The notes under the pieces: generated by a model
The model's database searches: none
Told to the model about the DNA's origin: nothing
Seen by the model: the letters and a program-made list of their open reading frames with translations, nothing else
Shown here: in pieces, positions 1 to 6,635 of the stretch
How positions within the stretch are numbered: position 1 is the first letter of the stretch
Layout of the letters: every line of letters starts with the position of its first letter
Assembly (NCBI GenBank): GCA_002347285.1
Contig: DDXW01000056.1
Coordinates: 1 to 10,733, forward strand
Length of the DNA stretch: 10,733 nucleotides
Direction of reading: 5' to 3'
Origin: Rhodocyclaceae bacterium UBA2250
GTDB taxonomy: Bacteria; Pseudomonadota; Gammaproteobacteria; Burkholderiales; Rhodocyclaceae
Made by a program: the position numbers and the translations under genes

Positions 1-164
1 TCAACAACCTGTTCGACAAGTATTACTGGTCAGCCGCGCGCGGCACCAACGATCAGTCGAACTACCTGACCGGCACCTACGACGGCGTCTACAACCGTGA
101 AGATCTGTCGATCGTGGTCGGCAAGCCGCGCAACTGGATGGCCGGCGTTTCCGCGACCTTCTGA
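1..164 (+). CDS. TonB-dependent outer-membrane receptor, C-terminal fragment (5' end outside window)
   Basis: The open frame begins at base 3 and ends at the TGA at 162-164, giving the last 53 residues of a protein that enters from the left. It opens with NNLFDKYYW, the penultimate-strand motif typical of TonB-dependent receptors, and ends GKPRNWMAGVSATF. The G-x-PR followed by a closing beta strand with terminal Phe is the usual outer-membrane barrel end, recognised by the BAM machinery. The pattern resembles the siderophore-receptor branch more than the copper branch seen at 3384-5426, but 53 residues do not settle the substrate. The next gene starts 11 bases after the stop, so the receptor is probably the first or an early gene of the operon that runs to 2808. 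Plug domain and TonB box are outside the window. Confidence 0.85.
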   Translation, partial: NNLFDKYYWSAARGTNDQSNYLTGTYDGVYNREDLSIVVGKPRNWMAGVSATF

Positions 165-175
165 CGGGAGCTACG

Positions 176-1081
176 ATGAAAACCTATCTGATTCCGCTCG
201 GTCTGCTCGCGGCGACGGCCGCACTGGCCCAGCACGAGCATCATGCGCCGCCGGCCGTTTCCGCGGCTGCGCCGGCCGCCACGCAGGCTGCTCGGCCGAC
301 GGCGCGCCTGTGGACGATCCAGCCGCTGCTGCTGCCCGGCCGGGCGGCGCGGGGAGAACGCGCCAGCGCGCTGCTGCGGCCACAGGGCATCGCCGCGCAG
401 ACGGTGACCGTCTTCGCGGCGGAAGGGCCGGCCGAACGCCTGCAGGTCGAATACCCGCTCGCCCCGGAGGGCGCGCGCATTGCGCCCGCCACGCCGAAGG
501 TCGGCAACTACCACTGGGTGGTCGCCCGCGAGGAATCCGCCGAGGCGGTCAGGGTGGCCTCCACCGCCTGGTATTTCGGCAATCCCGGCGATTCGCCGAA
601 GGAATTGCTGAAGCTGCCGAAACACGAGCTGGAGATCGTGCCCGACCCGCTGCCGCGCGAGCATGGCAGTTATCGCGAAAGCGAGAAATGGCGCTTCCTC
701 GTCCGCTTCAACGGCCAGCCGCTGGCGGGTCAGCCGGTCACGCTCGAGACCGAATTCGGCAGCCGCAGCACGGTGCTGACCGACGCCGCGGGCATCGCCA
801 CCGTGCTGTTTCCGCGCGATTTCAAGCCTGCGGAGAAGAAGGCCGGAGGAGGAGAGCACGAAGGACACAGCCCGCGCCGTGCCGCGTTCGTGCTGTCGAC
901 AACGACAGAGGCAAATGGCCGCCGCTATCTGACGGCCTTCAACTACACCTACGGCCAGGACGGCGACCGCAACCGCAGCCTGGGCTGGGGTGCGGCCTTC
1001 GGGCTGATCGGCATGCTCGCCGCCACGCCGCTGTTGCGCCGACGCAAACCCACGGCTTCAGGAGAACACCGCGATGCTTAA
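176..1081 (+). CDS. Periplasmic membrane-anchored protein, DUF4198-like, His-rich mature N terminus
   Basis: The 301-residue protein has a signal peptide (residues 1-18, cleavage probably after ALA) whose mature end starts QHEHH, a possible metal ligand cluster. A second His/Glu cluster, EHEGH, lies at 227-231. Residues about 175-212 (RFNGQPLAGQPVTLETEFG, then TDAAGIATVLFP) look like the Ig-like beta fold of DUF4198/NikK-type proteins, which accompany metal transporters. Residues about 270-287 form one hydrophobic helix followed by RRRK, so the body should face the periplasm and be anchored at its C terminus. The ATG is supported by GGGAG at 166-170, five bases upstream. The gene lies 11 bases after a TonB-receptor gene and overlaps the polyferredoxin gene by 8 bases. 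A role in periplasmic metal binding or hand-over is inferred; the exact family call is from memory of sequence style. Confidence 0.7.
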   Translation: MKTYLIPLGLLAATAALAQHEHHAPPAVSAAAPAATQAARPTARLWTIQPLLLPGRAARGERASALLRPQGIAAQTVTVFAAEGPAERLQVEYPLAPEGARIAPATPKVGNYHWVVAREESAEAVRVASTAWYFGNPGDSPKELLKLPKHELEIVPDPLPREHGSYRESEKWRFLVRFNGQPLAGQPVTLETEFGSRSTVLTDAAGIATVLFPRDFKPAEKKAGGGEHEGHSPRRAAFVLSTTTEANGRRYLTAFNYTYGQDGDRNRSLGWGAAFGLIGMLAATPLLRRRKPTASGEHRDA

Positions 1082-2138
1082 GACGCTCTTCCCCACTCTC
1101 GCGCGCTTCCGCCTCGCGGTGCAGCTCGTCATGCTGTTCGTCACCGTCTATGGCAGCGTGATCGTCGGCACCTACATGGCCGACAAGATCTCCAACAACC
1201 TGCCGGCGCTGTCCTGCGCCTACGACCAGATGAACGGCGGCTACTGCGTGCTGATCCCGACGCAGCACATCATCCACCACCGCATCGGCGAGGCGCTGGT
1301 GCGCGCGCAGCAGCTCACGTTCGGCATGGTGCTGCCGCTGCTGATGAGCTTCGTCGCCTTCTTCGCCTTCTTCTTCGTGCTCGGCAAGGCCTTCTGCGGC
1401 TGGGTCTGCCCGCTCGGCACGCTGCAGGAACTGATCGGCAAGGTCGGCCGCCGCTTCAACATCGGCCTGCGCCGCTTCGACGGCGAAGACCTCGGTTCCG
1501 TCAAGCGCGTGCGGCCGGTGAAATGGCTGCTGCTGCTCGGCCTGGTGTTCATCCTGCCGCTGCTCACCGGGCTCGGCGTCACGCCGCACTCGCTGGGCAA
1601 CCCCTACTGCGACATCTGTCCGTCGCGCGTGGCGACGACGCTGCTGACCGGCAACACCGAGCAACTGGCGCTGCGGCTCGGCGACAACGTGAGCTTCACC
1701 CTCGGCGCCATCGCCGATCTGCTGATCGGCTTCATGATCGTCGGCGCGCTGGCGATCCGCCAGCCGTTCTGCCGCATCTGCCCGCTGCTGGCCTTCAACG
1801 CCGTGTTCCAGCGCCTGTCGCCGCTGCGCCTCGTCAAGAAGATGCACGAAAACTGCGGCAAGTGCGGCATCTGCACCGAGGCCTGTCCGATGGACATTCC
1901 GGAGATCGCGAAGGAAGAAGGCCACAAGGCCTACCACGAGGACTGCACGCTGTGCGGGCGCTGCGCCGAATACTGTCCGCAGGACGGCGTCATCCAGCTC
2001 AAGTGGGGGCCGTTCGCGCTGTTCTCGTCCAGCCGCGACTACTACAAGGACAAGGTGAAGGGGGAACTGCCCGACGGCACGGTGAAGCCGCTCAAGTTCG
2101 TGAAGAACGCGACCAAGCCGACGTCCGCCGATGCTTGA
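1074..2138 (+). CDS. NapH/NosR/FtrD-type polyferredoxin membrane protein (4Fe-4S)
   Basis: This 354-residue protein has about four membrane helices (roughly 14-36, 82-104, 150-170, 205-228). CGWVCPLG at 108-115 is the C-x3-CP motif of the NapH/NosR/RdxA group. CDICP (179-183) and CRICP (233-237) follow. A soluble ferredoxin domain then carries two 4Fe-4S ligand sets, C261-x2-C264-x2-C267-x3-C271 and C291-x2-C294-x2-C297-x3-C301. Relatives pass electrons from quinol or the cytoplasm across the membrane; FtrD does so beside ferrous iron import, NosR and NapH in denitrification. The first periplasmic loop has C48, C58 and the histidines of HIIHH (65-69), possible extra redox or metal ligands. 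The start has AGGAGAA at 1060-1066. The gene overlaps its neighbours by 8 bases on both sides, so it is probably co-translated with them. No nap or nos genes are visible, so the name is kept at family level. Confidence 0.88.
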   Translation: MLKTLFPTLARFRLAVQLVMLFVTVYGSVIVGTYMADKISNNLPALSCAYDQMNGGYCVLIPTQHIIHHRIGEALVRAQQLTFGMVLPLLMSFVAFFAFFFVLGKAFCGWVCPLGTLQELIGKVGRRFNIGLRRFDGEDLGSVKRVRPVKWLLLLGLVFILPLLTGLGVTPHSLGNPYCDICPSRVATTLLTGNTEQLALRLGDNVSFTLGAIADLLIGFMIVGALAIRQPFCRICPLLAFNAVFQRLSPLRLVKKMHENCGKCGICTEACPMDIPEIAKEEGHKAYHEDCTLCGRCAEYCPQDGVIQLKWGPFALFSSSRDYYKDKVKGELPDGTVKPLKFVKNATKPTSADA

Positions 2139-2808
2139 GGATCTCGCCGCCGGCCAGGTGACGCTGGCGACCGTCTGGCTGCTCGGCGTGTCGATGGGCC
2201 TGACCGCCTGCACCGTCACCTGCCTGCCCTTCATGGGCACCTGGGCGCTCGGCCGCGCCGGCGGCCAGCGCGAGGCCTTCCTGCATACCGGCGTATTCCT
2301 TGCCGGGCGGGTGACGACCTACACCCTGCTGGCGACGCTCGCCGGCGCGCTGGGCGCCGGGATCGCCCAGGCGCTCGGCGGTGCCTGGGGCAACGCGCTG
2401 ATCGGCGGCGTGAGCATCGTGGCCGGCCTCTGGCTGCTCCGGCATCCCGCGGGCAACGCCTGCGCCGCCCCGCCAGCGCCGACTTTTTCTCCGGTGACGT
2501 TTCGTCGCAAAAAAGCAGACAACCTGCCGCCGCTCTTCCTCGGCGCGGCGCTGTCGCTCACGCCGTGCACGCCGCTCGCTTCGCTGCTGGCGCTGGCCGC
2601 GCAGGCCGGCAGTCCGGCGCAGGGCGCGGCCTACGGCCTCGCCTTCGGCCTCGGCGCGGCGATGACGCCGCTGCTGATCCTCGTCCCGCTCGCCGGCAGC
2701 CTCGGCACGGCCCTGCGCGACGGCCGCGCCTGGCTATCGCGCTGGCTGGTCTGGGGCGCGGCGGCTGTGCTGATTCTGCTAGGGCTGCGCCGCCTGCTGC
2801 TGGTTTGA
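2131..2808 (+). CDS. CcdA/DsbD- or SafE-like six-helix membrane protein with cysteine pair
   Basis: The 225-residue protein is almost wholly hydrophobic, with about six helices (near 12-34, 52-75, 85-104, 133-155, 165-188, 203-223). The first helix contains TAC27TVTC31LP and the fourth LTPC146TPLAS. This matches the layout of the DsbD transmembrane/UreH-SafE (COG2836-like) group, in which a Cys in helix 1 and one in helix 4 exchange electrons; here helix 1 has a C-x3-C pair. A basic, proline-rich loop (about 106-131, with C111) splits the two halves. The likely role is moving reducing power, or a metal or small anion, across the inner membrane for the upstream polyferredoxin and periplasmic protein. 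No Shine-Dalgarno is evident before the ATG. The start overlaps the previous stop by 8 bases, implying translational coupling. The stop codon lies inside the terminator hairpin. Confidence 0.75.
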   Translation: MLEDLAAGQVTLATVWLLGVSMGLTACTVTCLPFMGTWALGRAGGQREAFLHTGVFLAGRVTTYTLLATLAGALGAGIAQALGGAWGNALIGGVSIVAGLWLLRHPAGNACAAPPAPTFSPVTFRRKKADNLPPLFLGAALSLTPCTPLASLLALAAQAGSPAQGAAYGLAFGLGAAMTPLLILVPLAGSLGTALRDGRAWLSRWLVWGAAAVLILLGLRRLLLV

Positions 2809-2829
2809 AGGCGTCGCCTTCAGACCAGC
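2799..2829. terminator. Bidirectional hairpin terminator between convergent genes
   Basis: Bases 2799-2812 and 2816-2829 form a 14-bp stem with a 3-base loop. One pair is a T/G position, a U-G wobble in the + transcript. It includes the TGA of the upstream membrane-protein gene and begins 12 bases past the stop of the - strand gene. No T-tract follows on either strand, so termination efficiency is uncertain, but position and stem strength fit a shared terminator. Confidence 0.6.
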
Positions 2830-2840
2830 GGTTCCGTTTG

Positions 2841-3200
2841 CTATTGGATGACGCCGCGCGCCTTCATGCGGTCGCAGGCATTGAAGCGCGGCGGCACGAT
2901 GGTCTTGCCCTGCGCCTTGGCCTTCGCTTCCATCGCCTGATGGTGCTCGAGCTGGTAGGCCTTGCATTCGTCGTAGGTCTTGAACGACCACATCTTCTGC
3001 CGGTGCTCGTTGCGCTCTTCCTGGGTCATCAGCGCCCAGCCGACGGTGTTGTCGCTGCCGAAGGCGAAGCGGCCTCCGCCTTTGCCCGGCCCCATTCCCC
3101 CGCCCATGCCGCCACCCATTCCAGGGCCGGGTTGTGCAAATGCCGACACGGCCAGCGCGGCACCCAACAGCGCAATCAGAGTCATACGCATCAGTTTCAT
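2841..3200 (-). CDS. Small secreted Gly/Met-rich protein, possible periplasmic copper-binding partner
   Basis: The 119-residue protein has a clear signal peptide (basic start MKLMR, hydrophobic core, cleavage near AFA-QP at about 22). A low-complexity stretch rich in Gly and Met follows (about 23-43, repeats of GMGGG). The rest is a charged, probably helical region: LMTQEERNEHRQKM, then a segment with Cys, His and Met (DECKAYQLEHHQAM) and a second Cys near the end (NACDRMK). The LMT-x-EER-x-EHR-x-KM motif recalls short periplasmic proteins of Rhodocyclales and Burkholderiales and, loosely, Spy/CpxP-type envelope proteins. The two Cys could form a disulfide. The ATG is supported by AGGAGAA at 3205-3211. 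It lies directly downstream of the copper receptor gene on the same strand, so binding or passing on Cu in the periplasm is a fair inference. The function is not shown. Confidence 0.75.
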   Translation of the reverse strand: MKLMRMTLIALLGAALAVSAFAQPGPGMGGGMGGGMGPGKGGGRFAFGSDNTVGWALMTQEERNEHRQKMWSFKTYDECKAYQLEHHQAMEAKAKAQGKTIVPPRFNACDRMKARGVIQ

Positions 3201-3246
3201 GATCTTCTCCTTTTCTTTTCAGGCTGGCAATCGGTGGTGCGGTTTC

Positions 3247-3275
3247 TTTTTAGCTCCGAATACGCCCCCTGTCAG
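3247..3275 (-). promoter_or_regulatory. Candidate sigma-70 promoter of the Gly/Met-rich protein gene
   Basis: Read on the - strand, CTGACA (3275-3270, 5 of 6 to the -35 consensus) is followed after exactly 17 bases by TAAAAA (3252-3247, 4 of 6 to the -10). The start would fall near 3240, giving a leader of about 40 bases that contains the ribosome binding site. The gene also follows an intrinsic terminator of oprC, so it needs its own promoter. Confidence 0.45.
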
Positions 3276-3326
3276 CAGAGTTTGGTAACCGGATGTGACC
3301 GCGCCGCCCCGCCGGCGCCGAGTTTC

Positions 3327-3357
3327 AAAAAAAACGCCGACCGGTGACCGGTCGGCG
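3327..3357 (-). terminator. Intrinsic terminator of oprC
   Basis: A perfect dyad CGCCGACCGG / CCGGTCGGCG (3335-3344 and 3348-3357) with loop TGA gives a 10-bp GC-rich stem. On the - strand it is followed at once by eight T (A3334-A3327). It starts 27 bases after the oprC stop. This is a textbook factor-independent terminator acting only on the - strand. Confidence 0.92.
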
Positions 3358-3383
3358 CGAACGCGTAAAGGAAAAAACGGAAA

Positions 3384-5426
3384 TCAGTCGAGCGCGACGT
3401 TGAGCTTGATCCAGGCGAAGCGGCCGGGCTCGTTGACGCGTGTCGTGGCCGGATCGTAGCCGGCGATGGCGGCGCCGGTGCGGCTGATGTGCTCGGCGTA
3501 GGTCTTGTCGAACAGGTTGTCGATGCCGGCCGAAACGAGGAAGCGCTTGTCGAAGCGGTAGCTGCCGTTGATCGCGAAGGTGGAGAAGCCGGGCGTCTTG
3601 CCGAGATCCTGGCCGACGATGCTGCCGTAGCCGAGATGGATGCGGTCCTGGTCGTCGACGAAGCGCGCCAGCGCACCTGCGCTCCACGGACCGGACTGCC
3701 AGTCGATGCCGAGCTTGAGTTCCTGCGGCGGCGTCTGGGCCAGCGGCACGTCCATCGTGTCGTTGTCGGCGCGCACGGAAGCGTAGGCGCCGCGCAGCGT
3801 CCAGTTCTTGGCGAAGCGCCAGGCGACGTCGGCTTCGAGGCCGTAGCGCGTCGCGTCGACGTTGAACGCACAGTTGTAGGTCGCTGTCGCCCCCATGCCC
3901 GTTGTCGGCGTGCCAGCCGGACAAACGCCAAGGCCCGCCGAGGTCAGATGGGAGTGCGTCAGCATATAGTCATCAATTTTAGAGTAGTAGGCGGACACCG
4001 AGCCGTTGACGTCCTTGCCGTTCCAGACCAGGCCGGCGTCGATCTGGGTGTTCTTCTCCGGGTCGAGCTTGCGCGTGGCCATGATGCCGTTGTAGGTGGT
4101 CGCCTCCCAGTGGTCCATCGGCCGCGCACCGTGGCCGATGCCGATGTAGGCCGTCGCCGGCAGGCTGGCGAGATCCTGCTCGTAGCGCAGGAAGCCTCCC
4201 GCCAGGCCCTCGTCGGAAGTGCCATTCAATGCTGCTGTTGTGCTGTAGCGGGTCGCCTCATAGCTGTCGTGGCGCAGGCCGCCGATCAGGCGCTGCCTGT
4301 CGGCGAGTGCGTAGGTGAGCTCGCCATAGACGCCGGTATTCGTGGCATCGAGATCCTTGACGCGGGCATAGGACTCGATCGGCGCCGTGGCGGGCGTCCA
4401 GCCCATCGGGTTTTTCCGCAGGGTGTGCTCATTCTCCTGACGGTCCGCGCCGAGCGTCAACACCGCCGCCTGGCCGAGCGCCAGGTCGATGCTGGCGCGC
4501 ATGCCGTGTGTTTCGCGGTCGGGGTTGTTCCACATGTAATTACCCGTGCGCGTGCGCAGCGAATAGTTGTCCATGACGTGGTCGATGTAGTTGTAGGTGT
4601 ATTGCGCCTCGATCTTGCGCACGACGTCGGAAATCCGCTTCTTGGAAAACTTGATGTCGTAGCCGTCGCGGTCGAATACCACGCCGTCCATCGTGCGGTC
4701 GGCATAGGCGGCGTTGGCCTCGCTGCGCACGGCGGACAGCGTCAGCGCGGTGTTGGCGTCGGGGGTCCAGCCGCCCTGCAGGCTCAGGCTCTTGCGCTCG
4801 TAGAAGGAATGCGTCTCGCGGCCGTCGCCGTCGTCGTAGTTGTCGGATTCGGAATGCGTGCCGATCGCGCGCAGGAAGAAGTTCGGCGTACCGAAGGTCG
4901 CGTCGGCAACGCCATCGAGCCGCCCCCAGCTGCCGGCCATCAGGCTGCCGAAGGCGCGCACGCCGGTTTCCTTGAGCGGCTTGACGTCGCGCTCGAACGA
5001 CACCACGCCCGCCAGGTTGCCGTTGCCGTAGCGCACCGTCTGCGGGCCCTTGACGACGACGACGCGGTCGTAGGACTCGGGGAAGACATAGGCGGTGGGC
5101 GGATCCATGCGCATGCCGCAGCCGCCGTGGAACTCGGCGCCGTCGAGCAGCACGTTGAGACGCGAGCCGGCCAGGCCGCGCAGCACCGGATCGCCGTCGG
5201 TGCCGCCCTTGCGGATGACATTGAAGCCGGGAATGTTCTTCAGGAAGCTCGCGCCGTCGCTGGCGGGCACCGGCACCTGCGGCGCCTTCGGGTCGTTGGT
5301 GACGACGAGCGGATCGCGCATCTGCGGCGCGGTGACGACGACTTCCGACAGGGCAGCATCTTCCGCAACGACGGTGAAAGGCAGTGCCGCGAGGGCGGCG
5401 GCCAAGGTGGCACGTTTGAACGACAT
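3384..5426 (-). CDS. oprC: TonB-dependent copper receptor (OprC/NosA family)
   Basis: This outer-membrane importer of copper has 680 residues from the ATG at 5426. A TTG one codon upstream is less likely, since the AGGGAG at 5433-5438 then lies only 3 rather than 6 bases away. A signal peptide (cleavage near VVA-ED, about 21) is followed by TonB box-like LSEVVVTA (26-33), a plug domain (about 35-150) and a 22-strand barrel. The family signature FHGGCGMRMDPPTAY is at 99-113. C103-x3-M107 and H283-x-M285 match the C-x3-M / H-x-M copper site described for Pseudomonas OprC, including the 180-residue spacing as I recall it. C502 and C519 probably form a loop disulfide. NNLFDKTY-type sequence (about 636-643) marks the barrel end. 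Oddly, the last residue is Asp rather than an aromatic. Such receptors feed copper to enzymes such as nitrous-oxide reductase or cytochrome oxidase. It has its own control region and terminator. Confidence 0.93.
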   Translation of the reverse strand: MSFKRATLAAALAALPFTVVAEDAALSEVVVTAPQMRDPLVVTNDPKAPQVPVPASDGASFLKNIPGFNVIRKGGTDGDPVLRGLAGSRLNVLLDGAEFHGGCGMRMDPPTAYVFPESYDRVVVVKGPQTVRYGNGNLAGVVSFERDVKPLKETGVRAFGSLMAGSWGRLDGVADATFGTPNFFLRAIGTHSESDNYDDGDGRETHSFYERKSLSLQGGWTPDANTALTLSAVRSEANAAYADRTMDGVVFDRDGYDIKFSKKRISDVVRKIEAQYTYNYIDHVMDNYSLRTRTGNYMWNNPDRETHGMRASIDLALGQAAVLTLGADRQENEHTLRKNPMGWTPATAPIESYARVKDLDATNTGVYGELTYALADRQRLIGGLRHDSYEATRYSTTAALNGTSDEGLAGGFLRYEQDLASLPATAYIGIGHGARPMDHWEATTYNGIMATRKLDPEKNTQIDAGLVWNGKDVNGSVSAYYSKIDDYMLTHSHLTSAGLGVCPAGTPTTGMGATATYNCAFNVDATRYGLEADVAWRFAKNWTLRGAYASVRADNDTMDVPLAQTPPQELKLGIDWQSGPWSAGALARFVDDQDRIHLGYGSIVGQDLGKTPGFSTFAINGSYRFDKRFLVSAGIDNLFDKTYAEHISRTGAAIAGYDPATTRVNEPGRFAWIKLNVALD

Positions 5427-5432
5427 CAAGTT

Positions 5433-5471
5433 CTCCCTAAGAGCATCAGCAAAGGCTGAAATTCTAGGGAG
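5433..5471 (-). promoter_or_regulatory. oprC upstream control region: inverted repeat covering the ribosome binding site and a -10-like box
   Basis: On the - strand CTCCCTA (5471-5465) is an exact inverted repeat of TAGGGAG (5439-5433), the latter being the oprC Shine-Dalgarno. Between them lies a smaller hairpin, TCAGC/GCTGA with a 4-base loop (5446-5459). If transcribed, this would fold the ribosome binding site away. TAGAAT (5466-5461) is a good -10 match with no decent -35 at 17 bases, hinting at an activator; a start from it would exclude the first arm from the RNA. Both readings cannot hold together. Confidence 0.35.
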
Positions 5472-5488
5472 TCTTGCGCAACCGGCCC

Positions 5489-5507
5489 CTGCGACACGTT
5501 GTCGCAG
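5489..5507. repeat. Perfect 8-bp dyad, possible operator upstream of oprC
   Basis: CTGCGACA (5489-5496) and TGTCGCAG (5500-5507) are perfect inverted repeats around CGT. The dyad lies in the rpoH-oprC gap, about 63 bases before the oprC ATG and 25 bases before the TAGAAT box. No T-tract follows, so it reads better as a protein-binding dyad than as a terminator. It does not match CueR, Fur or FNR consensus sites that I know. Confidence 0.4.
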
Positions 5508-5526
5508 CGTGCGAACGCCATCTCAT

Positions 5527-5548
5527 GCGGCTTGCCGCCGCGAGCCGC
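5527..5548 (-). terminator. Stem-loop directly after the rpoH stop
   Basis: On the - strand GCGGCT (5548-5543) pairs with AGCCGC (5532-5527), with two further inner G-C pairs past one mismatch. It begins on the base after the TAA. There is no following U-tract, so it may be a weak terminator or a 3'-end stabilising hairpin. Confidence 0.35.
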
Positions 5549-6451
<903 letters not shown>

Positions 6452-6479
6452 GTCAGTCTCTCCTTTCCTTGCACGTATA

Positions 6480-6506
6480 TTAGCACTCTCGCTATCCGAG
6501 TGCTAA
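6480..6506. promoter_or_regulatory. CIRCE operator (HrcA binding site) upstream of rpoH
   Basis: TTAGCACTC (6480-6488), nine bases, then GAGTGCTAA (6498-6506): the full CIRCE consensus TTAGCACTC-N9-GAGTGCTAA without a mismatch. The near edge is 28 bases from the rpoH ATG. A -10-like TAATAT on the - strand (6482-6477) overlaps the proximal arm, so HrcA binding would block the promoter; no good -35 is visible at 17 bases. CIRCE usually controls groESL, dnaK or hrcA; here the only nearby gene reading from it is rpoH. Confidence 0.95.
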
Positions 6507-6635
6507 AAGTCTAACAAGTTCCCGACAAATTTACTAGGTTTTTTGTTCTTTTTTTTGCGGCGCCTTCCCGGCGCTTCATCCGCAGGGAGCAATCAAGATG
6601 CTAACTGCTTGCCGAAAAAGGATTATCATTGATCC
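6507..6635. other. AT-rich divergent intergenic region between rpoH and the 117-residue protein gene
   Basis: The region is clearly AT-richer than its surroundings. It holds T6 (6539-6544) and T8 (6549-6556), which read as A-tracts upstream of the rpoH promoter and may act as an UP element or bent DNA. A short GC hairpin (6560-6564 with 6570-6574) lies beside it but has no U-tract in the right position for a terminator on either strand. TATCAT (6624-6629) is a 5-of-6 -10 box only six bases before the ATG at 6636; its -35 is poor. Confidence 0.4.

Noticed and set aside
97..1161. Long open frame on + strand, 354 codons, overlapping the DUF4198-like gene
   Set aside because: Arg/Ala/Gly-rich translation with no motifs; it is the out-of-frame shadow of the 176-1081 gene in GC-rich DNA.
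939..2240. 433-codon - strand frame opposite the polyferredoxin gene
   Set aside because: Antisense shadow; Gln/Ala/Arg/His-rich translation typical of the reverse strand of a GC-rich gene.
3950..3990. Local AT-rich patch inside oprC, possible insertion scar
   Set aside because: It encodes the continuous barrel strand AYYSKIDDYML, usual for this receptor family, with no direct repeats or frame change.
3489..5459. 656-codon + strand frame opposite oprC
   Set aside because: Antisense shadow: repetitive Val/Ala/Arg composition and no domain, while the - strand encodes a complete TonB-copper receptor with signature motifs.
6549..6574. T8 tract plus GC hairpin as an intrinsic terminator
   Set aside because: The T-tract precedes the hairpin on the + strand and gives A, not U, after it on the - strand, so the order is wrong for termination either way.
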